A stretch of DNA of 64,000 nt, taken from Myxococcus fulvus (lineage in GTDB: Bacteria; Myxococcota; Myxococcia; Myxococcales; Myxococcaceae). Location: NCBI RefSeq assembly GCF_900111765.1, contig NZ_FOIB01000001.1, positions 248,001 to 312,000 on the forward strand, read 5' to 3'. Made by a program: the position numbers and the translations under genes. A model generated the notes under the pieces. The model searched no databases and was not told the origin of the DNA. It saw only the letters and a program-made list of their open reading frames with translations. Shown piece by piece: positions 48,892 to 57,801 of this stretch (positions are counted from its first letter, which is position 1; each line of letters begins with the position of its first letter).

Positions 48892-50199
48892 ATGCTCCCC
48901 GTCCTCTTCCGCCTCACCTTCACCAGCCTGTGGGCGCAGCTGCTGCTGTACGCCCTCGCCGTGGGCACGGTGGGCTACATCGCCTTCAACGGGTGGCGCG
49001 GCGCGGTGGGGGAGGTGGACCCGAAGACGGGCACTCGCAAGGCGGTGGTGCTCGCGGACCGGCTCCTGCGCGCGGCGGGCTTCGGCCTGGCGGGGGCGGG
49101 GCTGGCGTGGTTCGGCCTCAAGTACGCGCTGCCGGAGAGCGCCTTCCCCGGTGGAAAGGGCGAGGGCCTCCCCCTGCACACCTACGGCGTGCTGCTCGCC
49201 ACGGGCTTCATGACGGCGGTGATGGTGGCCGGGCGGCTGGCGCGGGACGAGTGGCGCAAGGTGGAGCTCGTTGATGGCCAGTGGGTGGACGTGGAGGGCC
49301 CCAAGAAGCGCGAGCAGGTGATGGACCTGGCCTTCTGGGTGCTCATCGGCGGCATCGGCGGCAGCCGGCTGCTCTTCGTGCTGGTCAACTGGAAGGACTA
49401 CTCGCGCGACTGGACGCAGGCGCTGTCGCTGGGGGGCGGGCTCGTCTTCTACGGAGGGCTCATCGGCGCGGCGGTGGCGGCGTGGTTCTTCGCGCGCGCC
49501 CACGGCATGGACTTCCTGCGGCTGGCGGACGTGTGCATCCCCACCGTGTCGCTGGGGCAGTGCCTGGGGCGGCTGGGCTGCTTCAGCGCGGGCTGCTGCT
49601 GGGGCGACGTGGCGCCGGCCCACTCCGCGACGGCGGTGCACTTCCCGGGCTCCGGGCTGGCGCAGGACCTGTTCGGCCAGGTGGGCAACGCCTCCAGCCT
49701 CGCGTACACCTCCCAGCTCGACGACACGCGCTTCGTCGTGGAGGCGACAGGCCAGGTCCTGCACCAGGCCGCGCCGGACGCCGTGCGCATCTCCGACTGG
49801 GTGGCCCAGCACGGACACACCCTGGGCGTCTACCCCACCCAGCTCTTCGAGTCCCTGGGCCAGCTCGGCCTCTTCGTGGCGCTGCTGTACGCCCGCCGCT
49901 TCCGCCGCTTCCACGGGCACATCTTCGCGCTGTGGCTGATGGCCTACGCGGTGCTGCGCACCACCGTGGAGCTGTTCCGCGGGGACGTGGAGCGCGGGAC
50001 GCTGCACGGCCTGCTCGAGTCGCTGGGGGCCCAGGGGCTGGCGGACGCGGTGCCGTTGGAGGCCTGGTTCAACATTTCCACCAGCCAGTCCATCTCGGTG
50101 TGCATGTTCGCCCTCGGGGCGACGCTGCTCTACCAGAAGGGTCGGCGAGGGGCGGGCGAGGTGGCGGGCGAGGCCGGACCGACACCGTCGGCGGCGTGA
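48892..50199 (+). CDS. lgt: Prolipoprotein diacylglyceryl transferase
   Basis: 435 aa from ATG 48892 (GGCAGG upstream). It transfers diacylglycerol from phosphatidylglycerol to the lipobox Cys, the step before LspA. About seven spans with GGGLVFYGGLIGA and RLGCFSAGCCWG. The protein is much longer than the usual ~290 aa, with inserts at ~115-155 (WRKVELVDGQWVDVEGP) and ~260-325 before HTLGVYPTQLFES. The N-terminal ~70 residues form an extra membrane segment. It lies with two lspA genes, an arrangement that makes functional sense in a genome full of lipoproteins. Confidence 0.9.
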   Translation: MLPVLFRLTFTSLWAQLLLYALAVGTVGYIAFNGWRGAVGEVDPKTGTRKAVVLADRLLRAAGFGLAGAGLAWFGLKYALPESAFPGGKGEGLPLHTYGVLLATGFMTAVMVAGRLARDEWRKVELVDGQWVDVEGPKKREQVMDLAFWVLIGGIGGSRLLFVLVNWKDYSRDWTQALSLGGGLVFYGGLIGAAVAAWFFARAHGMDFLRLADVCIPTVSLGQCLGRLGCFSAGCCWGDVAPAHSATAVHFPGSGLAQDLFGQVGNASSLAYTSQLDDTRFVVEATGQVLHQAAPDAVRISDWVAQHGHTLGVYPTQLFESLGQLGLFVALLYARRFRRFHGHIFALWLMAYAVLRTTVELFRGDVERGTLHGLLESLGAQGLADAVPLEAWFNISTSQSISVCMFALGATLLYQKGRRGAGEVAGEAGPTPSAA

Positions 50200-50240
50200 G
50201 GTTGATCCCCGGACGCCGGTTGGGGACACTCTGAGACGTC

Positions 50241-51356
50241 ATGCCGCCCCCCGACGCCCGACAGTCCGCCGCAAAGTCCCCCGCCACGAAGGCCCCAGCG
50301 GACACCAGCTCCAGCGAGGCCGTCCTTCACGAGTGTGAGGCGCTGGAGGCGGAGCTGGCCGCGCTGCGCAACCTCTTCGAGCAGTACTTCCTGGGCAACG
50401 AGCGCAACCCGCCCACGCGCGCCCACGAGGACTTCAAGAAGCGGGTGAACAAGCTGAAGACGTCGTTCATCCGCAGCACCGCGGCCAAGTTCCGCGTGGC
50501 CAGCATCCACAGCAAGTTCCTCACGTACGAGCGGCTGTGGATGCGCACGCTGCAGGAAATCGAAGCGGGCACGTACAAGCGCGACCTGTTCAAGGCCCGG
50601 CGTCGCGCGGAGGTGCGTGGAGGCTCGACGAACAAGGACGCGAAGAAGGGCGTCGTCGAGCTGACGGAGGACATCTCCGACATGGACTTCGAGGAGGTGG
50701 AGGAGGTCAGCCGCCCCCGCCCCGTCAACGAGCCGCCCCTGGCCGCGGCCATCGCCGCCGCGGCGGCCGCCGCTTCCACGCCCGCCGCTGGGGGCACGCC
50801 CTTCCGTGGCACGCCCGCGGTGGCCAGCGCCTCGGCGACGCCGAGCGTGGCGCCAGTGTCGGCGCCCGCCGTGTCGCGCGGAGGCATCCCGGGCATCGCG
50901 CCGCTGACGCCCGCCGTGGCGCCGGTGACGGGGACGCCCGCGCGGGGACTGCCCACGGTGACGTCGCCGCTCGGAGGCACGCCGGCGCGAGGCTCGGCCG
51001 CGGTTCCGCCGGGCATGGCCGCGAAGCCCGCGGGGACACCCGCGCCGGTGGCACGTCCCACGGCGGCGCCCGTCGCGGCCCCAAGACCCGCGGCGCCCAT
51101 GGCCTCGGCGGCACCCAAGCCCGCGGCGGCGGGAGGCGGCGGCATGTCGGACGACAAGCTGCGCGCCGTGTACGACGCGTACGTCACCGCGAAGCGGCGC
51201 TGCCAGGAGGACACCTCGAAGATGTCCTACGAGTCGGTGGCCGCCACGCTGCGCAAGCAGGTGCCGGAGCTGCTCAAGCAGCACAACGCCAAGGCGGTGG
51301 AGTTCAAGGTCGTCATCAAGGACGGCAAGGCCTCGCTCAAGGCCGTGCCGAAGTAG
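50241..51356 (+). CDS. MXAN_5187-type C-terminal-domain protein
   Basis: 371 aa. Residues ~25-130 are helical with probable coiled coil (SSSEAVLHECEALEAELAALRNLFEQY). Residues ~150-300 are a disordered Ala/Pro/Thr linker. Residues ~305-371 (MSDDKLRAVYDAYVTAKRRC to VIKDGKASLKAVPK) match the small C-terminal domain named after Myxococcus MXAN_5187. Similar proteins occur in delta-proteobacteria and have no assigned function. No signal peptide. Confidence 0.7.
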   Translation: MPPPDARQSAAKSPATKAPADTSSSEAVLHECEALEAELAALRNLFEQYFLGNERNPPTRAHEDFKKRVNKLKTSFIRSTAAKFRVASIHSKFLTYERLWMRTLQEIEAGTYKRDLFKARRRAEVRGGSTNKDAKKGVVELTEDISDMDFEEVEEVSRPRPVNEPPLAAAIAAAAAAASTPAAGGTPFRGTPAVASASATPSVAPVSAPAVSRGGIPGIAPLTPAVAPVTGTPARGLPTVTSPLGGTPARGSAAVPPGMAAKPAGTPAPVARPTAAPVAAPRPAAPMASAAPKPAAAGGGGMSDDKLRAVYDAYVTAKRRCQEDTSKMSYESVAATLRKQVPELLKQHNAKAVEFKVVIKDGKASLKAVPK

Positions 51357-51367
51357 GGCGCCTTCCG

Positions 51368-51871
51368 ATGAATCAGGACCTGGAATCGCTCAAGACGCGC
51401 GTGTCGCGGCTGTCGGTGATGATTTTCGACATCGACGGGACGCTCACGGACGGGCGCATCTTCTGGGTGCCCAACTCCGGCTGGACGCAGATGTACAGCG
51501 TGCGCGACGGCATGGGCATCAAGCGCCTGCAGGAGGTGGGCATCGAGGTGGCCGCCATCTCCGGGGGCGACAGCCTGTCCGCGCAGATGCGGATGCAGTC
51601 GCTGGGCCTCAAGCACGTGCACTTCGGCAGCCAGGACAAGGTCGCGCACTTCGAGAAGCTGCTCGCGCTGCTGAACGTCTCCGCGGATCGGTGTGGCTAC
51701 ATGGGGGACGAGGTGGTGGACCTGCCGCTGCTCAAGGCGGTGGGCTTCTCCTCCGCGCCGCCCGAGGCCCCCGACGAGGTCCGCGCCCAGGTGCACTACG
51801 TCGCACAGAAGCCCGCGGGCTTCGGCGCCGCGCGCGAGGTGTGCGAGTTCATCTTGCGGCACCGCTCCTAG
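51368..51871 (+). CDS. KdsC-like HAD phosphatase
   Basis: 167 aa. HAD motifs: FDIDGTLTDG with nucleophile Asp near residue 21, AISGGDS and YMGDEVVDLPLL. Size and cap-less fold match KdsC (3-deoxy-D-manno-octulosonate 8-phosphate phosphatase) and the NeuA-type phosphatases. KDO8P phosphatase is the likeliest role but no kds genes are adjacent. Starts 11 bp after the previous gene. Confidence 0.85.
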   Translation: MNQDLESLKTRVSRLSVMIFDIDGTLTDGRIFWVPNSGWTQMYSVRDGMGIKRLQEVGIEVAAISGGDSLSAQMRMQSLGLKHVHFGSQDKVAHFEKLLALLNVSADRCGYMGDEVVDLPLLKAVGFSSAPPEAPDEVRAQVHYVAQKPAGFGAAREVCEFILRHRS

Positions 51872-52049
51872 CACCTGTCCGTCCCGCGAATTCCACCCAT
51901 CTGCGCCTGGGTGCGGCGAATCGTCGGCTCCTGAAAAGTCGACGGGGTCGCTTGCCCGCACGGGTTGTCGCGTCATGGGGCCCTCCCTACCTTGGGCTTC
52001 GCACATGAGGCCGCTGGCCGGCGCGAGACACGTGGGAGGCGATGTGGGG

Positions 52050-52430
52050 ATGCAGAGGTGGCTCGGGCTGTCGGTGGTGGTGGGCCTCGTGATGACGACG
52101 GGGTGCTCGACGCCGTCTGAAGAATCCCGGGAGCGGCTCGCGGTGCTGGAGGCGGAGGCCGAGGAGCTGGACGCGGTGCTGGACAACGTCGAGGAGCGAC
52201 TGCTGGGCAACCAGGCCATGCTCCAGACGTGGCAGGAGCTGGGGCGTCGTCACCAGGAGGTGACGCAGCTGCACTGCCAGACGTCGGAGCCGCACATCCT
52301 GGCGCGCATGAAGCACTACGAGAAGATGGAGGAGCGTGGACGCCAGACGCGCCGCCGCAACAGCGTGGCGGCGGTGGACCCGGTGCTCACCTCCGGCAAG
52401 TCGTCCAAGTCGCAGCAGGGCGCCAACTGA
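52050..52430 (+). CDS. Small coiled-coil lipoprotein
   Basis: 126 aa from ATG 52050 (GGGAGG upstream); GTG 52044 is an alternative. Lipobox LVMTTGC. Residues ~25-75 have strong heptad character (ERLAVLEAEAEELDAVLDNVEERL). The C-terminus is basic and Ser/Lys-rich. No family recognised; possibly an envelope spacer protein similar in form to Lpp. Ends 7 bp before the convergent LytTR gene stop. Confidence 0.7.
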   Translation: MQRWLGLSVVVGLVMTTGCSTPSEESRERLAVLEAEAEELDAVLDNVEERLLGNQAMLQTWQELGRRHQEVTQLHCQTSEPHILARMKHYEKMEERGRQTRRRNSVAAVDPVLTSGKSSKSQQGAN

Positions 52431-52437
52431 CGCACGC

Positions 52438-53160
52438 TCACAGGCTCATGCGCTCGCGGAAGCGCTGGGACTGACGGCGTGACATCTCCACCTCCGGGCC
52501 TTGGCGCAGGCGCGCCACCAGCGTGCCGCCGGGGCCCGGCTCCAGGGTGTCGACGAAGTCCAGGTTGATGAGGTGCTGTCGACTCGCGCGGAAGAACCGC
52601 GAGGGGTCCAGCTTCTCCTCCAGGTAGCTCAACGAGCGCAGCAGCAGCGGCTGATGTCCCGCCAGGTGCAGGCGTGAGTAGTTGCCCTCGGACGTGATGA
52701 GCGGCACCTGCGAGAGCTGCACCAGCCAGCAGCGCTCGCCCTCCTTCACGAAGACGCGCTCCAGCGGTGCTCCCGAGGCCTGGGTCGGTTCGGATGCGCG
52801 CCGCGCGGGGCCACTTCGTTGCCGGACGCGCTCGAGCGCCTCGGCGAGCCGCTCCGCTTCGATGGGCTTGAGCAGATAGTCGAGCGCGTTGACGGAGAAG
52901 GCGCGCACGGCGTGCGCATCGAACGCGGTGGTGAAGATGACGTCGGGGGGCTCATCGAGCCGGGCGAGCACGTCGAAGCCGCTGCCTCCCGGCATCTGGA
53001 TGTCGAGCAGGAGCAGGTCCGGCTCCAGCGCCTCCACCTGACGGCAGGCGTCGTCCACGTGGGTGGCCTCGCCCACGACTTCGACATCGGGGATGGAGGC
53101 GAGCAGTCGGCGCAGCTCCGCGCGGGCCAGGCGTTCGTCGTCGACGATGAGGACTCTCAT
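52438..53160 (-). CDS. LytTR-family response regulator
   Basis: 240 aa from ATG 53160. Receiver domain 1-120 with D7, D8 and phospho-acceptor D53 (LLDIQMPGGSG) and the Lys in DYLLKPIE. LytTR DNA-binding domain ~145-238 (FVKEGERCWLVQLSQV to FFRASRQHLINLDFV). Its start overlaps the sensor kinase stop by 4 bp, giving a two-component pair. Confidence 0.93.
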   Translation of the reverse strand: MRVLIVDDERLARAELRRLLASIPDVEVVGEATHVDDACRQVEALEPDLLLLDIQMPGGSGFDVLARLDEPPDVIFTTAFDAHAVRAFSVNALDYLLKPIEAERLAEALERVRQRSGPARRASEPTQASGAPLERVFVKEGERCWLVQLSQVPLITSEGNYSRLHLAGHQPLLLRSLSYLEEKLDPSRFFRASRQHLINLDFVDTLEPGPGGTLVARLRQGPEVEMSRRQSQRFRERMSL

Positions 53161-54245
53161 GAGGGCAGGGGGATGCGGACGCGCGCGGTGGTGAGGGCGG
53201 CCCCGGTATGGTCGAGCTGGAGCGACGCGGCGGCGCCGCACAGCAACCGCAGTCGCTCGCTCGCGTTGTGGAGTCCCACGCCGCCGGAGTGGGGCGCGGG
53301 AGGTGTGCCGACGGGCGCGGGGGTGTTGGCCACTTCGAGGAGGAGTGCGCCTTCGCTCACGTGGGCCTGCACCGTCACCGCGCCGCCCTGGGGTGAGGGG
53401 GCGATGCCGTGCTTGATGGCGTTCTCCACCAGCGTCTGCACCAGCATCGCGGGCACGGGCACGGCGAGCGCCTCGGGAGACACGTCCTCGCGCACGTGGA
53501 GCCGCTCCTCGAGGCGGATGGCCTCCAGGCTCAGGTAGTCCCGCACCACCTGGAGCTCCCGCCCGAGCGGCACCGTCTCCGCGTCCTTCGAGGCGAGCGC
53601 GTAGCGCAGCAGCGAGGACAGGTGGGTCACCGCCTGCTGGGCGCGGGCGGGGTCCTCGACGATGAGGGCCCGGACGCTGTTGAGACAGTTGAAGAGGAAG
53701 TGCGGCTGGAGCTGGGCCTTCAAGAAGCGCAGCTCCGAGGTCTGCGAGGCGATTTGTTGCTGCAGCCGCTCGTGCTCCGCGGTGCGCGCGCGCTCCACGA
53801 AGTGGACCGCGAAGTACGTCAGCAGCCACATCATCATGACCACGGACCAGAAGGCGCCGCCGTAGATGATGTGGGTGAGCGAGAAGTCCTCGAACCCCTG
53901 GATGCGGAACACGAAGCGGGAGAGGACGTGGGCCACCGCGGACTGGGTGGTCCCCATCGCCAGGCAGACGAGCAGCACGCGGGGCGCGAGGCGGGACAGG
54001 GACAGCCGGGCCCACTCCCGGAAGCCGAGCCGGACCCGGGCGACGTGGGTGATGAGCACGCCTGAGAGGCTCATCGCGACGAGCCAGAGCATCCTGCGCG
54101 CGAACTGCTCGTCGGGCCGCTGCATCATCACGAGGGACAGCACGGACAGCAGCCCATTGATGAGGGCGTACAGTCCCCAGCCGCCCGCCTGGCAGGCGGC
54201 GTAGACCCGGGCGCGTCGGGATGACATGCGTGCTCCTGCCGTCAT
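53157..54245 (-). CDS. LytS-type sensor histidine kinase
   Basis: 362 aa. Four hydrophobic segments in residues ~15-155. His-kinase domain ~160-250 with LQPHFLFNCLNSVRALI (phospho-His), followed by an ATPase domain with LVQTLVENAIKHGIAP and GGVGLHNASERL. It autophosphorylates and passes phosphate to the coupled LytTR regulator. Such pairs often control murein hydrolases or surface properties. Confidence 0.93.
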   Translation of the reverse strand: MTAGARMSSRRARVYAACQAGGWGLYALINGLLSVLSLVMMQRPDEQFARRMLWLVAMSLSGVLITHVARVRLGFREWARLSLSRLAPRVLLVCLAMGTTQSAVAHVLSRFVFRIQGFEDFSLTHIIYGGAFWSVVMMMWLLTYFAVHFVERARTAEHERLQQQIASQTSELRFLKAQLQPHFLFNCLNSVRALIVEDPARAQQAVTHLSSLLRYALASKDAETVPLGRELQVVRDYLSLEAIRLEERLHVREDVSPEALAVPVPAMLVQTLVENAIKHGIAPSPQGGAVTVQAHVSEGALLLEVANTPAPVGTPPAPHSGGVGLHNASERLRLLCGAAASLQLDHTGAALTTARVRIPLPS

Positions 54246-54291
54246 GAGGTCCTCGAGTCCATCATGCTTCAGCGGTGGGACTCCACGCGCG

Positions 54292-55206
54292 TCAGCGGGC
54301 GTGCTCGTTCAGGAAGCCGTCGAGCGTGGTGAAGAAGCCCTCGGGGTCATCCCACATGATGAAGTGCCGGGCGGTGTCGTGCATGACGAGACGCGCGGTG
54401 GACAGGCCCTGATACTGGCCGCGATAGAGCGCCTCGATGTTCTCGCGAGGGACGCTGCCCTTCAGTGCGGCCCACGAGCCGAACACGAAGGTGGGCGCGG
54501 TGATGCGCGGCAAATCCGGGCGCAGGTCGGTGGTGGACATCTCGTACATGGCCTGCGCGATGGTCTCCGAGTCGGAGTCGATGCCCCAGCGGACGCCGAC
54601 CTCGCGCCGGGCCTCGTCGGTGGCGTAGATGCGCATCGCCTGTCGTGAGGCCTGGGTGCGCTGCTCCAGCGTCTGCTGGCGCACGTGAGCGCGGCCCTGC
54701 TCGGCGAACGGTCGGGCGGTCTCGACGGTGGCGCCCGGGTACATCAGGGCGGGCAGGAAGGGCACGCTGTCCACGATGAAGAGGCCGCCCACCAGGTCAG
54801 GCGCTTCCAACGCGAGCGAGAGCGCCAGCACACCGCCCAGGCTGTGTCCGACGATGATGGGCTTCTCGAGCTTGTGCTCGCGGATGTATTCGATGAGCGC
54901 CGTGCGCATGGTGGGGAAGAAGGGCGCGGGGACGGCGGGCTGACCCGCGAAACCGGCGAGCGTGAAGACGTGGCTGTCGTAGCCGCCCTTCAGGTGGGCC
55001 ACGGTCTCGTCCCACACCGCGCCGGACGAGGCGAGGCCGGGGATGAACAGGACGGGGCGTCCCTTGCCGGAGCGCTTCACCTGGAACGCGGCCGGGGCGG
55101 TGGGCGCGCTGGCGGCCGCGGCGGTGGTGGTGGGGCTGGAGGTGGTGGCGCAGCCGACGAGCAGACAGAGGGTGCAGAGCGCGGTCAGGAGTGGCGTGGG
55201 ACGCAT
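54292..55206 (-). CDS. Alpha/beta-hydrolase lipoprotein
   Basis: 304 aa from ATG 55206. Lipobox LCLLVGC, Cys19. An Ala/Thr linker follows, then a hydrolase domain with oxyanion-loop FIPGLASSGAVWDE and nucleophile in GHSLGGVLAL. The C-terminal His is in ARHFIMWDDPEGF. Esterase, lipase or similar; substrate unknown. Extracytoplasmic. Confidence 0.88.
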   Translation of the reverse strand: MRPTPLLTALCTLCLLVGCATTSSPTTTAAAASAPTAPAAFQVKRSGKGRPVLFIPGLASSGAVWDETVAHLKGGYDSHVFTLAGFAGQPAVPAPFFPTMRTALIEYIREHKLEKPIIVGHSLGGVLALSLALEAPDLVGGLFIVDSVPFLPALMYPGATVETARPFAEQGRAHVRQQTLEQRTQASRQAMRIYATDEARREVGVRWGIDSDSETIAQAMYEMSTTDLRPDLPRITAPTFVFGSWAALKGSVPRENIEALYRGQYQGLSTARLVMHDTARHFIMWDDPEGFFTTLDGFLNEHAR

Positions 55207-55342
55207 GGACCTTCCTCGGGTGGAGGACGCCGCGGGAGGCGCGGTGTCGGACGAGGAGGAAGGTACGCCCCGGAGTCGTGCTCGCTCCGGATACTCCATG
55301 AGCGGTTCGTCCCGGGGATGAGCGGCGCACGGCGGGGACGTG

Positions 55343-55786
55343 CTACCGAGCGCGGAGCTCCTCACGAATCTCCATGAGGATGCGGCCGAGCATGTTCTTG
55401 CCGCTGCCATCTCCGCCGTCGCCCCAGTAGTCGTCCTGGTCCGTGTGCTCGACGAGCCGCGCGTCACCCGTGTCCAGGAGCAGTCGGCTCAGGTCCTCGT
55501 GCTGGGTGAACTTGGCGCGCACGGCCTCGCGCATGACGGAGACCTTGGTGGACTCCCAGTCCCGACGGAGCTTGCGCTTGCGGTCTCGACCCATGCGCGC
55601 GGCGAGCATGGGCGTGCGAGCCTGTCGGATGGCCTCCTGGTCCTCGGGGGCCGCGAACTTGAGCGCCTGGAAGTAGTGCTCGCTGGTGGGCCACGTCCTG
55701 CCGCCGAGCTTGATGGGGTAGGGCGCGAAGTTCGAGCACCAGCCATGTGCGTCGGTGACGCTGTAGAAACGGATGACCTCGCTCAT
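55343..55786 (-). CDS. NADAR-domain protein, YbiA-like
   Basis: 147 aa, a single NADAR domain: IRFYSVTDAHGWCSNF, WPTSEHYFQALKF and DDYWGDGGDGSGKNMLG. YbiA-like proteins are N-glycosidases acting on riboflavin intermediates. Some NADAR proteins remove ADP-ribose from nucleic acid and counter DarT toxins, but no darT is visible here. Adjacent to a lone PP2C phosphatase gene. Confidence 0.9.
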   Translation of the reverse strand: MSEVIRFYSVTDAHGWCSNFAPYPIKLGGRTWPTSEHYFQALKFAAPEDQEAIRQARTPMLAARMGRDRKRKLRRDWESTKVSVMREAVRAKFTQHEDLSRLLLDTGDARLVEHTDQDDYWGDGGDGSGKNMLGRILMEIREELRAR

Positions 55787-55810
55787 GTGTGTCCCACCGG
55801 TGCCAGGGCT

Positions 55811-56455
55811 TCAGGACCGCGAGACACTCGGACGGCACAGGACGAGGCCCACGTCATCCGGGAGCGCGCCGCTCGCGAGTCGAGGCAGCGCGGCCAGCGC
55901 GAGCGCCACGGCCTGCACGTCGGCGAGGCCCACCTGCTCCTGGATGCGACGCAGGTCGACGTACTTGAACAACCCATCTGACGCGCCGAGGAGCGTGCCG
56001 CCTCGCCACGCGTGCTCGAAGGTCACGGGCCGGGCGCCGCCGCTGCCGAGCAGGGGCTTGCGGTGTTGGTGCTGCGTGAGCGCGTGACATCCCTGGCCCT
56101 GGAACCACCACAGCTCCGAGTCCCCCACGCTGGCGCCCACCACGCGTCGCGGAGTGACACAGGCGACCACGGCGGTGGTTTCACCTCCCTGTCCCGAGGA
56201 CACCAGCTCCGCGTCGCACCGCTCCAGTACGGCGCGCCAGGTGTCCGCGCGTTCCAGTCCGGCCCCGGACGCCACGGCATCCTGGACCTCACGGAGCACC
56301 GCCTCCGCGGCCTCCGCACCACGACGTGAATTCCCCGCGCCATCCGCCACCACCAGCACCGTCGCGTCACCGTGCGTCAGCGCCAGCACCCGGTCCGCAC
56401 CCGGTTTGCCGTTGCTCGCCGGTTCCACATGCAAGGCCGTCTCGAATTCGCCCAT
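55811..56455 (-). CDS. PP2C-type protein phosphatase
   Basis: 214 aa from ATG 56455. Metal-binding motifs in order: VLVVADGAGNSRRG, ASVGDSELWWF, LLGASDGLFKY and a final DD in LPDDVGLVLC. It dephosphorylates Ser/Thr residues. No Ser/Thr kinase is adjacent. Short for a PP2C and lacks extra domains. The stop is 24 bp from the NADAR start. Confidence 0.88.
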   Translation of the reverse strand: MGEFETALHVEPASNGKPGADRVLALTHGDATVLVVADGAGNSRRGAEAAEAVLREVQDAVASGAGLERADTWRAVLERCDAELVSSGQGGETTAVVACVTPRRVVGASVGDSELWWFQGQGCHALTQHQHRKPLLGSGGARPVTFEHAWRGGTLLGASDGLFKYVDLRRIQEQVGLADVQAVALALAALPRLASGALPDDVGLVLCRPSVSRS

Positions 56456-56635
56456 GTGTCGCGCTTCTGGGAGTGCCAACAGGCGCCATTCCCCGCGTCA
56501 TGGCGGGTACTTCATGACACGCTCGCTTTCCAGACTTCACCCCCTGTGGAGCCGGGTCGCAAGGGTTTCCGCTGGGCAGGCGAGCGGGCACACCGGTCCG
56601 TGACGACGTGGTCGAATCCAGGTAGAACCGCCGCC

Positions 56636-56887
56636 GTGACACGCACCGCGCACACGGTCCTCGCCGCCCTCGGGGCGGGGTTGCTGGGATGCAACGACCT
56701 GGAGGTCTGTGGCTCGACGTCCCAGGACGTCACCCGTGACGATGGGAGCGTCTATCGGTGTGTCACCTCCGAGGACTGTCCGCGGACCTCCCGTGTCGAT
56801 GTGTGCGTCACCGACGTCTCGCCCATCGCCGAGTGCGTGAGTTGCGAGGAGTCGCGCTGCGTCACCATCATCCCGGAGAAGTGCTAG
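56636..56887 (+). CDS. Small Cys-rich lipoprotein
   Basis: 83 aa from GTG 56636. Lipobox GAGLLGC, Cys19. The mature part has further Cys residues in a pattern CG, RCV, DCP, VCV, ECVSCEESRC, suggesting disulfide bonds. No family recognised. The stop TAG overlaps the GTG start of the next gene by one base, so they are coupled. Confidence 0.7.
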   Translation: MTRTAHTVLAALGAGLLGCNDLEVCGSTSQDVTRDDGSVYRCVTSEDCPRTSRVDVCVTDVSPIAECVSCEESRCVTIIPEKC

Positions 56888-57792
56888 TGCGGACGCTGCG
56901 ACTGTCGCTCGTGGTGCTGGCCCTGGCGGGTGCCGGGTGTCGCGACAAGCCGGTGGACCACCTGCAGCGCGCTCGCGACGCCACCTTCGAGAAGCGACCG
57001 GACGAGGCCCTCGTCGAGTACCGCAAGGCCTTCGACATGTTGCGCCACGACAGCACGCCGGAGGCGCTCGTCCTGCGCGCCCGCTCGCTCAAGGGCGCCG
57101 CGGACGTCTACTGGCTGGAGCAGCGCAAGGTGAAGGAGGCCGTGGGCGTCTACCGCGAGCTCATCCAGCAGTGCCCCGAGTCCCCCGAGGCGCTCGAGTC
57201 CCGCATCATCCTGGCGGAGCTGCTGCGCGTGCACTACCGCGACCTGCGCGGCGCCATCGACCAGCTCACCGCGGCGCTGCAGCGCAACCCTCCTCAAGGC
57301 GCGGAGCTGCACTACCAGGTGGCCAAGCTCTACTTCGAGCTGGGCGACTATCAGCAGTGCGAGCTGGAGACGCGCCGCCTCGTCGAGCGCTTCGCCACCA
57401 GCGTCTTCGTGGACGACACGCTGTTCCTCCAGGCCCAGGCCATCGCGATGATGGAGGGCCGTCGGCAGGAAGCCTCGCGCGCCTTCGCGGACCTGCGCAC
57501 GCGCTTCCCGGACTCGGAGCTGTCCCCGCACGCGCTCTTCGAGATGGGCAAGCTGCGCTCGGACGCCGGCGAGCACGAGAAGGCCATCGAGACGTGGGTG
57601 GAGACGCTGAAGACGCACCCGGACCCCACGCTGGTGCAGGACTACATCGCGCGCGCCCGCAAGCGCATCGCCAACACCACCGCCGAGGGTGTGGGCCAGC
57701 GCGAGGTGGCGTTCGACCGCGCCCGTCCCGCGCGCTCCTCGCTCGAGGCCGTGGGCGGCAGGCCCGAAGAAGCCGCGCACGAGCACGACTGA
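56887..57792 (+). CDS. TPR lipoprotein
   Basis: 301 aa from GTG 56887. Lipobox ALAGAGC. About five tetratricopeptide-type helix pairs fill residues 25-260 (for example EALVEYRKAFDML, EAVGVYRELIQQCPESPEAL and QEASRAFADLRTRFPDSE). It fits proteins that work like BamD or YbgF in the outer-membrane or Tol system, without a specific match. Probably periplasm-facing scaffold. Confidence 0.85.
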   Translation: MRTLRLSLVVLALAGAGCRDKPVDHLQRARDATFEKRPDEALVEYRKAFDMLRHDSTPEALVLRARSLKGAADVYWLEQRKVKEAVGVYRELIQQCPESPEALESRIILAELLRVHYRDLRGAIDQLTAALQRNPPQGAELHYQVAKLYFELGDYQQCELETRRLVERFATSVFVDDTLFLQAQAIAMMEGRRQEASRAFADLRTRFPDSELSPHALFEMGKLRSDAGEHEKAIETWVETLKTHPDPTLVQDYIARARKRIANTTAEGVGQREVAFDRARPARSSLEAVGGRPEEAAHEHD

Positions 57793-57801
57793 CCGGCGCC
57801 G

